Below, piece after piece: positions 20,480 through 32,000 of a stretch of 64,000 nt of DNA. Every line of letters starts with the position of its first letter. The stretch's first letter is position 1. The stretch is from Telmatactis stephensoni. Lineage: Eukaryota > Cnidaria > Anthozoa > Actiniaria > Isophelliidae. The DNA lies in contig JALIZF010001494.1 of the NCBI GenBank assembly GCA_029948255.1, forward strand, positions 248,001 through 312,000. Reading direction: 5' to 3'. A program made the translations under genes and the position numbers. A model generated the notes under the pieces. That model did no database searches and was not told the origin of the DNA. It saw only the letters and a program-made list of their open reading frames with translations.

Positions 20480-21715
20480 CCTCTGTCCCTCTATTATCAT
20501 GCATGGTATTAGATATCTCCAACATGCAAAAATATACCAGTTTATTCAACTTTTTATTTCACTGTATATCTCAAGTGTTTGCTGTAAAGACTTCTACAAC
20601 GACGTTTTTGACACAATAACAAATCGTGTATTTTTTCGTTCATGTTTCAGATTATCTATTGCGTGACCAAACGCATCAGGTCAAATAGAGCCTTGGTTCC
20701 ATGAAAATATATAAATAAATTGTCTGGCCAGAATTGTGTTAAAATTCATCACAAAAACGTTTCAAGATCTCTTGAATGCTTGAATGAAAATATAATTGAC
20801 TTGTCTCTATATGCGTTCGTTTAGCAACATGTAGGGTGAGAAATTCGTAGTTTTCCAGAATATCTGATTAGTCAATTTGTCTATCAGCAACTATCAGTCG
20901 ACATGCAAAATATTACCAGCGAATATACCGGTTTATTCAACGTTTTATTTCACTATGTGTCTCAATTGTTTGCTGTAAATACTTCTACAGCAGCGTTTTT
21001 AACACAACAACAAATCGCGAATTTTGTCGTTCATGTTTCAGATGTTTTAAATAACACAAGACGTTACGTGACCAACAAGGTTCATGGAACCTATCCGTTC
21101 CATGCCATGGTCTACTTTAGAATTCCGTATTAAAATTCAATACAAAAACCTCTCAACATCTCTTAAATGCTTGAATAAGAAATACAATTGACTTGCTTCT
21201 ACATATGTTCGTTTAGCAACATGTAGGATGAAAAATTCGTAGATTCACGGCTCATAGGAAATACTCGGTTCATCCATGTTTATCGCGAGGATTCTCTTTC
21301 AAGTACTCCATTTAGAGTTCGATATTTCGTCAAAGTATTGGAGGTGAAGCTCAAACTAACAGCCCATTCTGAAGCTCTTATAAGTATAAAAGTATACCTG
21401 GAGTTAAAAGCTCCAAATTACATTGTGCTATTGCAGGAAAAGCCCGTCTCTCAAGGCTATTTTCTTTGTAGTCCGCCATCTTGCATTCCTAACGTTCCTC
21501 ACTGGCGTTCGCTAGCTAGCTTCGAACAGTTCGCACTCGCTCAAAGGTGATGAATGAGGAGCATTGTTTCTTACGCTGTTACCCAATCAAGAACTGTGAC
21601 CTGTGACCAGTTGCGCAAGAAAGCCGCATTCTCGTGGACGACGAAAGAAAAATAAAAAGAAACAATCGCGTTTTATAACTCGTTCCCGGCCTAGAGGCCT
21701 GGGCACGAGTAATAA
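20480..21715. repeat. Dispersed repeat family R2, copy set 2
   Basis: Two successive diverged units (about 20480-20850 and 20870-21430) repeat the order CATGCAAAA..., GTTTATTCAAC, TTTGCTGTAAA, GTTTTTGACACAATAAC or a variant, and TTTAGCAACATGTAGG. They align with 8440-9240. Both loci continue into AGCCCATTCTGAAGCTCTTATAA-type sequence and a final GGCCTGGG block. It is non-coding. A four-unit family in two paired loci suggests the pair moves or duplicates together. Confidence 0.6.
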
Positions 21716-21775
21716 ATGACCAGAAATGATCGAGTCGTAATGAGTTCATGTGAGTTGGCAAATATCAGTACCTGT

Positions 21776-22545
21776 GTCAAATGTCTTTCGCTTCTAATCA
21801 CATTCGAGATATCTGTTAAGGATAACGGTCAATATTTATATCTGTTAAGGATAAGGGTCAATGTTTCCATCTGTAGGACATTTGAAAATACTTTTTATAT
21901 TTAATTTCACTGATATTTGACTAGCTAATCAAAATCATCACCAAAACAAGTGGTTAAATTACAACTTAGGTTTGTTTACAGTCAACTTGCTGGCGTTGTC
22001 AAGTCGTTCCACCCGAAATTTTTTTGCTTCTAATGACTCTAATTACACTCGCCAAATATCTGTTAAGGATTTGGATCAATGTTTGTATTTGAAAGATACT
22101 TTAAAATGATGATATTTGTCTTTTGAATAAAAATCATCACCAAAACAAGTGGTTAAATTACAACTTAGGTTTGTTTACAGTCAACTTGTTGGCGTTGTCA
22201 AGTCGTTCCACCCGAATTTTTTTTGCTTCTAATGACTCTAATTACACTCGAAATATCTGTTAAGGATTTGAATCAATGTTTGTATTTGAAAGATACTTTA
22301 AAATGATGATATTTGTCTTTTGAATAAAAATCATCACCAAAACAAGTGGTTAAATTACAACTTAGGTTTGTTTACAGTCAACTAAGCTTGTTGGCGTTGT
22401 CAAGTCGTTCCACCCGAAATTTTTTTTGCTTCTAATGACTCTAATAACACTCGCCAAATATCTGTTAAGGATTTGAATCAATGTTTGTATTTGAAAGATA
22501 CTTTAAAACGATGTTGCTATTTGTCTTGTAAATGAAAATCATCAC
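21776..22545. repeat. ~198-bp tandem array, about 3.5 copies
   Basis: The phrase AAAATCATCACCAAAACA starts units at 21931, 22130 and 22327, with a diverged start at 22535, giving periods of 199, 197 and 208 bp. Units share GTTTGTTTACAGTCAACTT, GTCAAGTCGTTCCACCCG and ATATCTGTTAAGGAT. A partial, more diverged unit precedes the array from about 21776. Units 1-3 are nearly identical, so the expansion is recent. It is non-coding and satellite-like. Confidence 0.85.
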
Positions 22546-23302
22546 CATTGAAAAACTTGCCATGATTAGTCGCAAAAGCGAATCACCCCTTTTTTTTTGA
22601 TAATGTAAAGCTACAAGAATTTTATGATCCCTGCACTTTTGAACACTAATGTAAACAGTTTATTAAGCAACAGTGGTCTAACACAAGAAAATCAAAGAAG
22701 TCAAAACTATTGAAAGTATTGAACTTGTCCCATTTGTCTCTGTTTTTATTAATTGTATAGGCAAGTTGCCGGTTTTGACGAAGCACACTTGACAGATTAC
22801 TGATATCATCTTCTGTCATAATAATCATCTTCTTTGGCGTTCATAGATAAGCAAAAGTTATATACTGGCTTATGTTTTAGAGTTACTATAAACTTTATCG
22901 TCATGACAACTCACAGTGCTTCCAGTTTGAAAAATAATAACAAAACAAGTTGAATAGTTTTATTGAAAAGGTACAAGAACTCAATATCTTCCTCAACTCA
23001 GGTCAAAGATTTGCTGTTGGAGTTCACGCCATTGAACTTTTGTTTTCATTGAAACACTCATTTGAACTTCAGTATTGTTTCTTTTAATTTGACCCTAGCT
23101 CGAAATAACTTTGCTGACTTTAAAACACCCATAATTATATTATCTTGTCCTTACCTACTTGAGTAATTATAAACACAAGGGCATTGTTTGAGAGGGAGGA
23201 GCTAAATCTTAGTGATCAAGCCGCGCGGGAAGTTCGAATACTCATTAGTATGCGTACGAACATAGATTCTAAAAAAACTAATTTTTCTATCAAAAATATT
23301 AT
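22546..23302. other. Non-coding, no gene seen
   Basis: AT-rich sequence between the tandem array and the large palindrome. No ORF of interest, no RNA gene and no terminal repeat was recognised. Confidence 0.25.
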
Positions 23303-23455
23303 AAACTAAACGCGATTTTGAGACGGCATTATCGGTTTATAATGACGGCTAGTTGGGAGAAAATATATTCGCGCGACTCCGCCAATACCGAATATATTTT
23401 CTCCCAACGCCGTCATTATAAACCGATAATGCCGTCTCAAAATCGCGTTTAGTTT
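23303..23455. repeat. Large near-perfect palindrome (foldback)
   Basis: The left arm 23303-23371 and right arm 23389-23455 are reverse complements except for a 2-nt difference, around a 17-nt loop. The outer sequence is AAACTAAACGCGATTTTG and the inner sequence AAATATATTCG. The core phrase GATTTTGAGACGGCATTA occurs a third time at about 24271, followed by ACGCCGTCTCT. It could be a foldback transposon, or a very compact MITE whose arms meet. Stem stability would be extreme in single-stranded DNA or RNA. Confidence 0.85.
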
Positions 23456-24667
23456 TGTATCGCGATTCTAACTATTTTTTGCGAAGAAAAAAGAGAAAAG
23501 TTATCGTTTTTGATTGATTGAACGCGGGATTCTCTTTAACTGCAAAGTTGTAGGAATTACAGTTTCCATAGCAACTTCTTTCTTTCTTTGCAAGAAGACA
23601 GCCAAAAAGGAAATGGCGGCCAGACCCGGGAAGCTTTCTCACGCTTATAAGAAGTGATTTAATTGTAGAAACAAGTCCAAAAGCTAAACAAAATGAAAGA
23701 AGTACGGGTCATTTGATGCTTTTGAAGATTTCTTTTTGCTGTTTCTTTAAAACGGGCGAAAAACGATCGAGCTGACCGACATGTGAAAGTGAAAGTTTGT
23801 CAAAATATAGCTTCAACCTAAAGGAATGATGCTGAAAAGTTATTGAAAGGTATTAAAAAGGCAGTCCGTACTTGCTGAATTCACTTTTGCTGTGACTTTG
23901 AAGTCATTGAAGCCATAAATGAAAACGAAATTACCGATTTTACTTATCAGACATGATTTTTTTACTTAGGATGATTCCTTTTTACTTCTTTTCGTGATTA
24001 TTGTGTAGTTATTTATTTTATCTACTGGTAGTTTAGACCAGATTCCAGTTCAGTTTACTTTTTGCAATATAGTGTGTGGCTGTAATTCAACTTAGCGGCT
24101 ATCTTTTATCAAAACATGTCATTCTTTTCAGTCATTTTATCACGGATAATATCTAAAAAGTTATTTTATATTTGCTGCTCAGTTTTGAATTGATTTTTAG
24201 TAGGTTTTTGTGATTTTGAAGAAAGCCATTTCGACGCAGTCCTCAATGTTTGGGCCAATCACGAGCGCTGATTTTGAGACGGCATTACCGGAAAATAACG
24301 CCGTCTCTCTGTAGATCAAAGTGATAGGAGAATCGCAATACTTGTCCGAATTCGTTGATATTCACACAGTGAAAAGTTTAAAGTTTGAAGTCTCATGTTC
24401 TTATGCTAACAGGTGCAATTGATTAAAACGTTGCCGAGAAAATGAAGCTGATTCTTGGTTGATGTGTTTTCCATACGTTTTTGTCTCAAAATGTCCAATA
24501 TTCAGCTCAATTTTTCTAGCAAAAATGTTGGTCTAATATTTTTTTTAAATCACAGAAAATCAATCTCTAATATGTGCATTTCAATGCCCAAATGCTAACA
24601 AAGGAAATTTATGAAAGGAAGTAGCAATAAAAATACTTTATAAATCGCCTTCTATAGGCACTTTCTT
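23456..24667. other. Non-coding with an extra copy of the palindrome core
   Basis: About 1.2 kb without a gene. At about 24271-24310 the phrase GATTTTGAGACGGCATTA recurs and is followed by ACGCCGTCTCT, itself partly its complement, making a small hairpin related to the palindrome at 23303-23455. The two could be ends of one ~1-kb element (23312-24310), but no duplication was found to prove it. Confidence 0.3.
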
Positions 24668-24673
24668 TGTATT

Positions 24674-25503
24674 CCCGACGTAGTCAATCGAACATTCGGC
24701 AATCGAACTCAATCGAACTCAATCGAACATCAATCGTTCGATTGATTTTCGATTGGTTCGGCAATCGGACACAATCGTACTCACAGCAAAGCTTTAGCAA
24801 TCGAACAAAATCGAACGTTTGGAAATCGTACTATAAGGCAATCGAACCAAATCGAACAATGTTTCGGGAAATACCCTCTGACGTAAGGCTCAAGACTGCG
24901 AAAAAGAAATCGTTCTTAAATGTGTGGCTAAGGGGTACAACGAGTGCCTCTTCCAAGTAGAAAATGGAGAGAAGTTTAGAGTACTGAAAAAAGTAGGAGA
25001 AAATGGACGGACATTAAAAGTGGCTGATGACAGAGGTAAACTTGGGCACTTGCAACGGGAGTTGTACCAATTCTCAGGCCAATAGCATCAGGTATATCTA
25101 GGCCGTGAGTTCTATTTAGGGGTGTTTAGATATCCGAGTTCGCATAATTTGAAAATCGCAGTAATGTCGTTACTGTTCATTTTGGAATTTAAATATTACC
25201 AAAATATAAATGAATCGAGTTCATAGAGGCTAAAAAAATGATGAAAGCATTGTTGACTGTTGACTTAACGCTTTTTGGTGCCTTATTTACGTTATTAGCG
25301 ACCGAATATATTTACCGAACAAAATCGAACAATCCAATCAGTTCGATTGGTTGAAGTTCGATTTTGTTCGGAAATCGTACTCACAGCAAAGTTCTCGTTC
25401 GATTGTGTTCGAGTGCCGAACCAATCGGCAACCAATCGAACGATTGGTGTTCGATTGAGTTCGATTAATTTTTTTTCGGATTTGTTCGATTGACTACGTC
25501 GGG
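24674..25503. mobile_element. 830-bp TIR element with dense TCGAAC subterminal motifs
   Basis: The ends are CCCGACGTAGTCAATCGAAC at 24674 and its reverse complement ending at 25503. The flanking sequence TGTATT is present on both sides (24668-24673 and 25504-25509), a 6-bp target-site duplication. The first and last ~190 bp are filled with variants of CAATCGAAC in both orientations, more than a dozen at each end, as in elements whose transposase binds repeated subterminal sites. No transposase is encoded. The superfamily is uncertain because a 6-bp duplication is unusual. Confidence 0.8.
24882..25085 (+). pseudogene. Protein-like fragment inside the TIR element
   Basis: A stop-to-stop frame of about 67 codons without ATG reads like genuine protein: it contains CVAKGYNECLFQVENG, FRVLKKVGENGRTLKVAD and LGHLQRELYQF before a TAG. 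It lies between the two motif-rich arms of the element. It could be a captured piece of a host gene or the last relic of the element's own protein. No family is recognised. Confidence 0.3.
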
Positions 25504-25656
25504 TGTATTTTGACCAATTAATGAGATGCAAATGAGGTTTTACGAGGGTTTACGAGTTCAGCGAACCGTGTCCAATGTCGCTTGATTCTACGCGATGCTT
25601 TCCTATTATATTCCTGTCTCTTCTTTTTATCTGTTTTAACTGGATTCACCGTAATA

Positions 25657-25992
25657 TTAAACTAAATCTTCACATGCAGTGTTTATCTCCGCTGTCACGA
25701 TCTGTTTGTTTCTTTCTGGTAACACATTAAGAATGGACAGCTCCAAAGCGGGACTTCCTTCATCGTTGTACATCATGTTCACTCTCTGCTGGTAGTCTGG
25801 TTCTCTTATTCTTCTCTGAGAGCAAAACTGAGATTGCTCGTCGTTGATTTGTGGAGATACTTTGAACACAAATGGACCAGGAACGTTGCGGCTTTCCTCA
25901 TTACTTATCTGGATGCCAAACAGTCGAAAGAAATATCTGCGAAACTCGCTTGTAACTTCCCTTGCTTCCTTCCTTCTATTCATCCATGCCAT
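25657..25992 (-). CDS. Unrecognised ORF, possible 3' exon of the IRF gene
   Basis: A 111-codon minus frame ends ...INTACEDLV followed by a stop. The part from about residue 30 (ISNEESRNVPGPFVF, then KVSPQINDEQSQF and ELSILNVLPERN) has the composition of a folded protein. A plausible splice acceptor with a pyrimidine-rich tract precedes that ISNEES segment at about 25905, so the first ~28 codons may be intronic. It lies 1.2 kb downstream of the IRF exon on the same strand. The phase does not match a direct splice from that exon (the acceptor is phase 0, the donor phase 1), so an intermediate exon would be needed. No domain is recognised. Confidence 0.3.
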   Translation of the reverse strand: MAWMNRRKEAREVTSEFRRYFFRLFGIQISNEESRNVPGPFVFKVSPQINDEQSQFCSQRRIREPDYQQRVNMMYNDEGSPALELSILNVLPERNKQIVTAEINTACEDLV

Positions 25993-26009
25993 TCATCTAT
26001 CCAATAATT

Positions 26010-26096
26010 TCATTCATTCATTCATTCATTCATTCATTCATCCATCTATTCATTCGTGCGTTTGTTCGTTCATTCATTTATTGATTCATTCAGCTG
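26010..26096. repeat. (ATTC)n microsatellite
   Basis: Tandem ATTC units, interrupted by CCATCT, GTGCG and TTGTTCG variants toward the right. It is a simple repeat. Confidence 0.9.
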
Positions 26097-27205
26097 TTAA
26101 TTAACCAGAACGGTTTTCTCATTAATATAACTTCCTTTTCCTCTGTTCATGTATTGCGTTTCCTAATATGGTCGCGTTTCAATAACAACGTATTTGGGGA
26201 TTCCCCTAACGGCAATCCCTACAAAGTGGTTCAAGGCTGTAAACGTGTTGAATGAAAACCTGGCAAAACACCAAGACTTTAATAAAACACTCGATCAGAG
26301 AAAAATCCTAACACGAAGTAAAGGACTAAAAAACTTTTATGAAGCGATTTCTTTACTTCGGCTTCACGCTGTTCCTGTAATCCGTTTGAGCCCCAGGCGA
26401 ATCAGGTGACTCGGAAAACAATACAGTAATAATCTATATTTAGCTCTATGTATGATTTATATAGTATACTTTGACGTAATTCATCCGATTGTAAAAATAT
26501 TGCTATTATATACGTGAATAAGGAAATAGAATTAATTTTGTAATTATATCGAAAATAGTTACAATTTAGAAGCACCCAGTAAAATACCAGTAAGTCTGAA
26601 AAACAGGAAATAATGTTCGAAAAGAGTTTGAAAAAAAAAGGACAGTGTTTTGAATGAAAAATGTTGCGAGTATTAAAGAGTTTTTGTGCAATAAAATCCA
26701 GTTTTACAAAAAATCTGCTTGATGTAGACATATAGTTATTGATCACCCTTTTTTTTGCCTTTGAAAAATTTAAACATGGCTACAACTACTGTCTGATGAA
26801 TTACTTCATACTTCGTTTTCATGTTCTTTCAGCGTTCGTGTTGATGGAATTTCACTGTTCTGTACTGTTATTTGTCGACGGAGCCCGACAACGCTACACA
26901 CGCTTTACGCATAAAAGGAGAATAATAATGTAGGCCTTTATTATTATAAGGCTGCTAAAGATGATTAAATACAACGAATTCATTGCTGTTACAGTGCTGT
27001 TGCTTGTGCTTCACTTTGTATTCACATCCTGACAGAACTAGCAAGGACTGGTTCATTATCTAGATTTAGCACACATAATCATTCATTGAAGATAATTCGA
27101 GAACAATAAAAAATTACAGCAACTAAGCTAAAACTATGTAAAAAAATAGAAAAAATTGCATTAAATTGTAGCATTAACAGCTGATAAAAACCGTTATTTA
27201 TTTAC
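26097..27205. other. Probable intron or 3' flank of the IRF gene
   Basis: No coding region is credible. The strong splice donor of the IRF exon at 27204-27205 implies that at least the beginning of this stretch, read leftwards, is intron. An AT-rich tract occupies 26430-26720. Confidence 0.35.
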
Positions 27206-27545
27206 CTTTCGGTTTAAGTCGAAAGACTCTGTAAGGCTCATTTTCATCAAGACTGTGTGGAACACGTATTTCTTCGATGTCTGGCATCTTAAGAAGTGCA
27301 CATCTAAACCTGGTTTTCCACGTCGATGGATCTGGTTGCTCTCCAGGCTTATATTTACCAATGTGTTCTGCCCACTTACGAAAAAGTACTGCATCTTTGT
27401 CCAGGTTAAAGTCTGGCTTACCAGCATGCTTCCATGTTACCTTGAAAGTTGTTTTCTCCTTGTCCATCCATCGAAGACCTGGGACTTCACCACTCTCAAT
27501 TTGTGCTTCAAGCCAGGGACGAAGACGTTGTCGTTCTGATGACAT
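27206..27545 (-). CDS. Interferon regulatory factor DNA-binding exon
   Basis: The exon encodes a complete IRF-type winged-helix DNA-binding domain, a transcription factor module that binds GAAA-containing promoter sites in the nucleus. From the ATG at 27543-27545 (MSSERQRLRPW) it runs 113 codons. The five spaced tryptophans that define the family are present: RPWLEAQ, LRWMDKE, VTWKHAG, FRKWAEH and STWKTRF. The recognition-helix signature TWKTRFRCAL, PDIEE and the terminal YRVFRLKPK also fit. The exon ends in AAAG followed by donor GTAAAT (phase 1). A pyrimidine-rich acceptor precedes it at about 27563, so a 5' untranslated or short first exon lies further right. An ATG at 27573-27575 lies upstream of that acceptor and is probably intronic. 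The regulatory IRF-association domain would be in later exons, not identified here. Confidence 0.88.
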
Positions 27546-27562
27546 CAGGCAATGCTTTTCAC

Positions 27563-28204
27563 CTGTTAAAACCATTGGAAGAAACGAAGTAATTGTGCAA
27601 TTTTACTTCTTTTTCAATTCCCAGTAACTATATTGCGGAAAACTATTGATTTAATGGTGCAATTAAGGGAGCAGCATTTGTAACGGTGCTGTTTGTAATG
27701 ATGTGGAACCTTTTCCGCAATGTAATGGGGTTTTCCCTGAGTGTAAATCAACTATGTCTGATTTATCTACGTTTCACGCAAGTGAGGCGAAAGAAAGAAA
27801 ACGAAAGAAAATTGATTATATCATTAAGGGAGAGGAAGAAATTATTCAACATTTTAGAAAATCAAACGGATGAAGGATCCACCGAAGGACCTGAAGACGA
27901 AAATATAGAAAGTAAAGATAAAAAATAAAAGAAAGAAAACACGAAAGAGTGAAAGAAAGAAAGAAAATTGAGGAAGGAAGAAAGGAAGAGTTAAAAAAGA
28001 TACAAAAGAGAATGCGCGCATCTAGGGGGAACTGGAAGGGAGATTGGGAAAGAAAGGATAAAAGAAATTAAGGACAAGGAAGGAAGGAAGGAAGGAAGGA
28101 AGGAAGGAAGGAAGGATAGATCAGGCGTAGCCGTATGTTCTGTACTCTGATGAAACACGACTGGAGCTGTAAAACACGTAAAAAGTTATAGAAATCACGA
28201 GTCG
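27563..28204. other. Upstream of the IRF exon, no gene seen
   Basis: Purine-rich, with GAAAG-type and AAGGAAGG-type simple sequence from about 27780 to 28120. The plus ORF at 27686-27928 is made of this low-complexity sequence and is not credible. If the IRF gene has an upstream exon, this is intron. Confidence 0.3.
28076..28116. repeat. (AAGG)n microsatellite
   Basis: About ten tandem AAGG units. It is a simple repeat in a purine-rich region. Confidence 0.9.
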
Positions 28205-28730
28205 TAGCTGGTGTAACTGATCGAATTTGTTCTTCGACAAAATATGCAGATATAGACGCTCTACAAAATTCATTCGCCTCAAAGTATAAACAAATTTCTG
28301 ACCAAACTTTACAGCCTATTTTCTTAGTGTATTTTCGTTCTTGTTCAACCATGGATGGAAGATCAAGTTAAAAATATATTTAATTGGACGATGCCCTCGG
28401 AAAGAACAGTGAGAACGTAACTGCATGTACTTGTCCCGCGTAAAGAAAAGTTTTATTTGAAATACACTTCGCTTTTGTCATACCAAACTTCTTTCTTACC
28501 AGTTTTGCCACATATCTAGGTTTCATAACAGCTTTCTGAGCATCAGGAAAATAAATATTAAAAGCGTTGTGCCATCTGAGATGAAATAAATTGATCAAAC
28601 TTACCTTCTTTGATACTCGTTGCGATGAAATTAAAATAACTATTCACACAAAGCGATCTGCATGGTAGACTACTGATTCATTGAAAATAGGGAATTTTCC
28701 CTTGACCTCATTTGAAACAGAATTTGCATA
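28205..28730. repeat. Dispersed repeat family R1, copy 2, left part
   Basis: Aligns with 5390-5900 from GGTGTAACTGA onward through AGTATAAACAAATTTCTGA, TTAGTGTATTTTCGTT and CTTACCTTCTTT to the TTTCCCTTGAC phrase, and then with 6584-6597. The copy stops at 28730, where the BEL element was inserted, and resumes at 36163. Confidence 0.6.
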
Positions 28731-28897
28731 TGTAGTTTATTCAACCGTTCCGTTACTCTGAACTAGGTAGATAGAAGGCTTGTGAGCCTTTTGGCCCACA
28801 AAAGTCTCGAAAAACACTAACTTACTAAATCATCGTTCCGCCATGAGGTCCGTCCTCAGCCCCGCGCATGCGCGAGATACCGCTGACCTCAGCAACA
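28731..28897 (-). repeat. BEL element 3' LTR
   Basis: 167 bp, identical to 35996-36162 except for one base near its left end (TGTAG here, TGTAT there). It contains the GCGCATGCGC palindrome. Confidence 0.92.
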
Positions 28898-29074
28898 TGG
28901 CTCCCCTAACTGCTGAACAGCAGTTACACTACGTGACTTAAAGCTGTGACAAATTACAAATACTCTAACTATAACGGTAACCTTAAGTGTTCGCTTAAAT
29001 GTTCAGCTATGGAAGTTTTCTTATAGTAAGAAAAGTTCAATCATAATGAAGTCAATGTTAACAATGTTCAATGT

Positions 29075-32000
29075 TCATTCTTTGTTGGCTCCTCGTCGGG
29101 GAATTCCTTGGTCTTCCGTAGACAGGAACAAAACCAGTTTGTGAACAGGTCGATCCAATAGGGTAGCTGGTTGACGACGTTTCCCGTACTTGTCCAATGT
29201 CTTGTCAGCCATTATCAGCTTCACCTTACGCACTAGGCCATCTTCACTGGTGTAACATTCCACTACTTTGGCCAAAGACCATGAGCATCTGGGTTTCTGA
29301 TCATCCTTAACAATGACAATGTCTCCCTTCTCCATGTTTCTTTGCACATTAGTCCACTTCTGTCTTGTCTGTAGATTATTCAGGAACTCTGTACGCCATC
29401 GCTGCCAAAACTGGTTAGCCATATATTGCACCCTCCTCCACCATTTCCTAGAATATACATCTTCCTTCTGAAAGCTACCAGGTGGGGGAAGTGCAATCTT
29501 TGGTTTCATCGTGATCAAATGACTTGGTGTCAATGGCTCAGGGGCATCTGGACTGTTTAGGTTGGTAACTGTAAGTGGTCTTGAGTTAATGATGTACTCA
29601 GCCTCTGTAAGGAAGGTTCGGAAAGACTCATCATTGAGTTGGGTTCCAGCTTGCATCATCAATGATGTGAGTATGCTTCTGACAGTTCTAATTTGCCGTT
29701 CCCATGTGCCTCCCATGTGACTTGAATAAGGAGTATTCATCTTAAATGGTATCCATTCACATCCATTCTCACCCAGGTACTGCTGAACTTGGTTTTCATC
29801 AACTTCAGCAAGAGCAGCCTTGAGTTCATTCTGTGCTCCTACGAAATTAGTACCTCTGTCACTACGTATCTGCTTAACTGGTCCGCGTCGATTCATAAAT
29901 CGCCGAAGGGCATTTATGAAAGATGAAGTGTCTAGGGAGTTAGCTGACTCCAGATGAACTCCTCTTGAATACATACAGGTGAAGATGACACCATAACGCT
30001 TTAATTCACTTCGCTTTTCTTTAATCAGGAATGGTCCAAAGTAGTCCACTCCGCAATAACAGAAGGGAGGGGAAGGCTCGATCCTATCGCTTGGTAGATC
30101 CGCCATTTTGTGGACTTGAAGATTGCCACGCAGACGTCTGCAAATTGTGCACTTTGATAAGTAACGAGCTATCGTAGATGATCCACCAGTTATCCAGTAA
30201 CCTTGTTGTCTCAACTCATTGTGTGTGGTTGTACGTCCCATGTGCTGTACTTGGTTGTGATAGTGTCTCACAAGTAGCTCCACCACGTGATTCCTTTGTG
30301 GTATTACGATAGGGTGCTTCAGCTCCATTGGTACGTTAGCTCTCTTTACCCGTCCTCCAACATGTATCACACCATTTTGATCAAGAAATGGATCAAGTCT
30401 GAAGAGGCAGCTTGATTTCTTCAAGGCTCTGTTTCTAGCTTGGATAGATTCTCTGTCAGTTAATTTATTCTTGCCACTGACTGTCATCAAGATCTCGATT
30501 TCATCCTTGAAGTACTTGTTTTGAACACATCGTAATACTCTGATCTTAGCATCTTCAAGCTCGCCTTGAGTGATGGATGAGCATGAACTCTCAGTAGAGG
30601 GCTTCTCAGTATAATCTCCTTCATTTTTCCTTCTCTTGCAATTCTTTACAAATCTCAGACAGAGGGCAATGACTCTAAGAAGACGATTCCAACTTGAGAC
30701 ATGACTGAATAGGCTGATGTCACAGTACCTTTGCTCATCCTTAGGTTGAGTTGCTGACGTCTTGAGAACATTCACTTTCTTTACCTCTGGATCTGTTTCT
30801 GTAATGGGTTGGATTTTGGTGGGTGGAGGCTCGAAAACTCCGTCCTTCCACAAGAAATCTGGACCATTTAGCCAACGAGATTGTTGACTCAAGAGATTTT
30901 TCACTGATAATCCACGTGATGCATCGTCAGCGGGATTGTTGCCACTTTCCACAAAAAACCATTTTGTGGGTTCTGTCAAGTCCCGAATTTGTTGCACTCG
31001 ATTTGCAACAAACACCTTAAACTTTCTTGCTTCATTGTTTATGTATCCCCTAACAACTTGACTGTCCGTCCAAAAAACATTTTTACAGTCTGGATACATA
31101 AGTTCATTTGAGAGATACTTGCTCATTCTTGCTGATGATACTGCAGCTGTTAATTCCAATCTGGGAATGGTTGTTGGCTTTAGAGGTACAACTCTAGCCT
31201 TCCCTGCGATGAAGGAACAGTGCACTTTATTTTCTTGATTGATTAATCGAAGGTAAGAACATTGTCCATATCCTTTAGAGCTTGCATCCGAAAAATAGTG
31301 AGTTTCCACAGCTTTAATCTCACCAAAGTCCCTTGGTTTTACACAACGCTGAATATTCAACTTGTCAAGTTCTGTGATTTCTTGGCGCCACTGTTCCCAC
31401 GAGGGACGTAGATCCTCAGGAACTGGAGCATCCCATTCCAACTTATCCTTACACATTATTTGAAGAATCTGCTTCGCCTTCAATGTCACTGGTCCCACAA
31501 AACCAAGAGGGTCAAATATCGAGCCGACAGTCGACAAGATGCCTCGCCTTGTAAGGGGTTTATCGTTAAGTTCAATTCTGAACCCAAATGTGTCACTCTC
31601 TACGCACCAAGAAACTCCAAGGACACGCTCTATGGGTAGACGATCTGTTTCTAAGCTAAGATTTCTGATGTTTTGTGCACGGTCCTCCAACGGAATTGCT
31701 TCCAATACTTCTCTCTTGTTTGACATTACCTTGTGTAAACGAAGGCCAGCCTTTGCGCAAATGGCCTGGCTGTTCTTAAGCACATTGACAGCCTTAGTGA
31801 CTGTTGGTTCAGATTTGAGTCCATCATCTACATAAAAGTCATGACGAATAAATTCAGCAGCATCCATGCCGAATTCAGTCTCTCCATCATCAGCTGCTCG
31901 CTTCAGTCCAAAGTTGGCACATCCTGGAGAACTCGAGGCACCAAAAAGGTGCACCTTCATACGATACTCCACAACGTCCTTTGATGGATCTCCATTTTGC

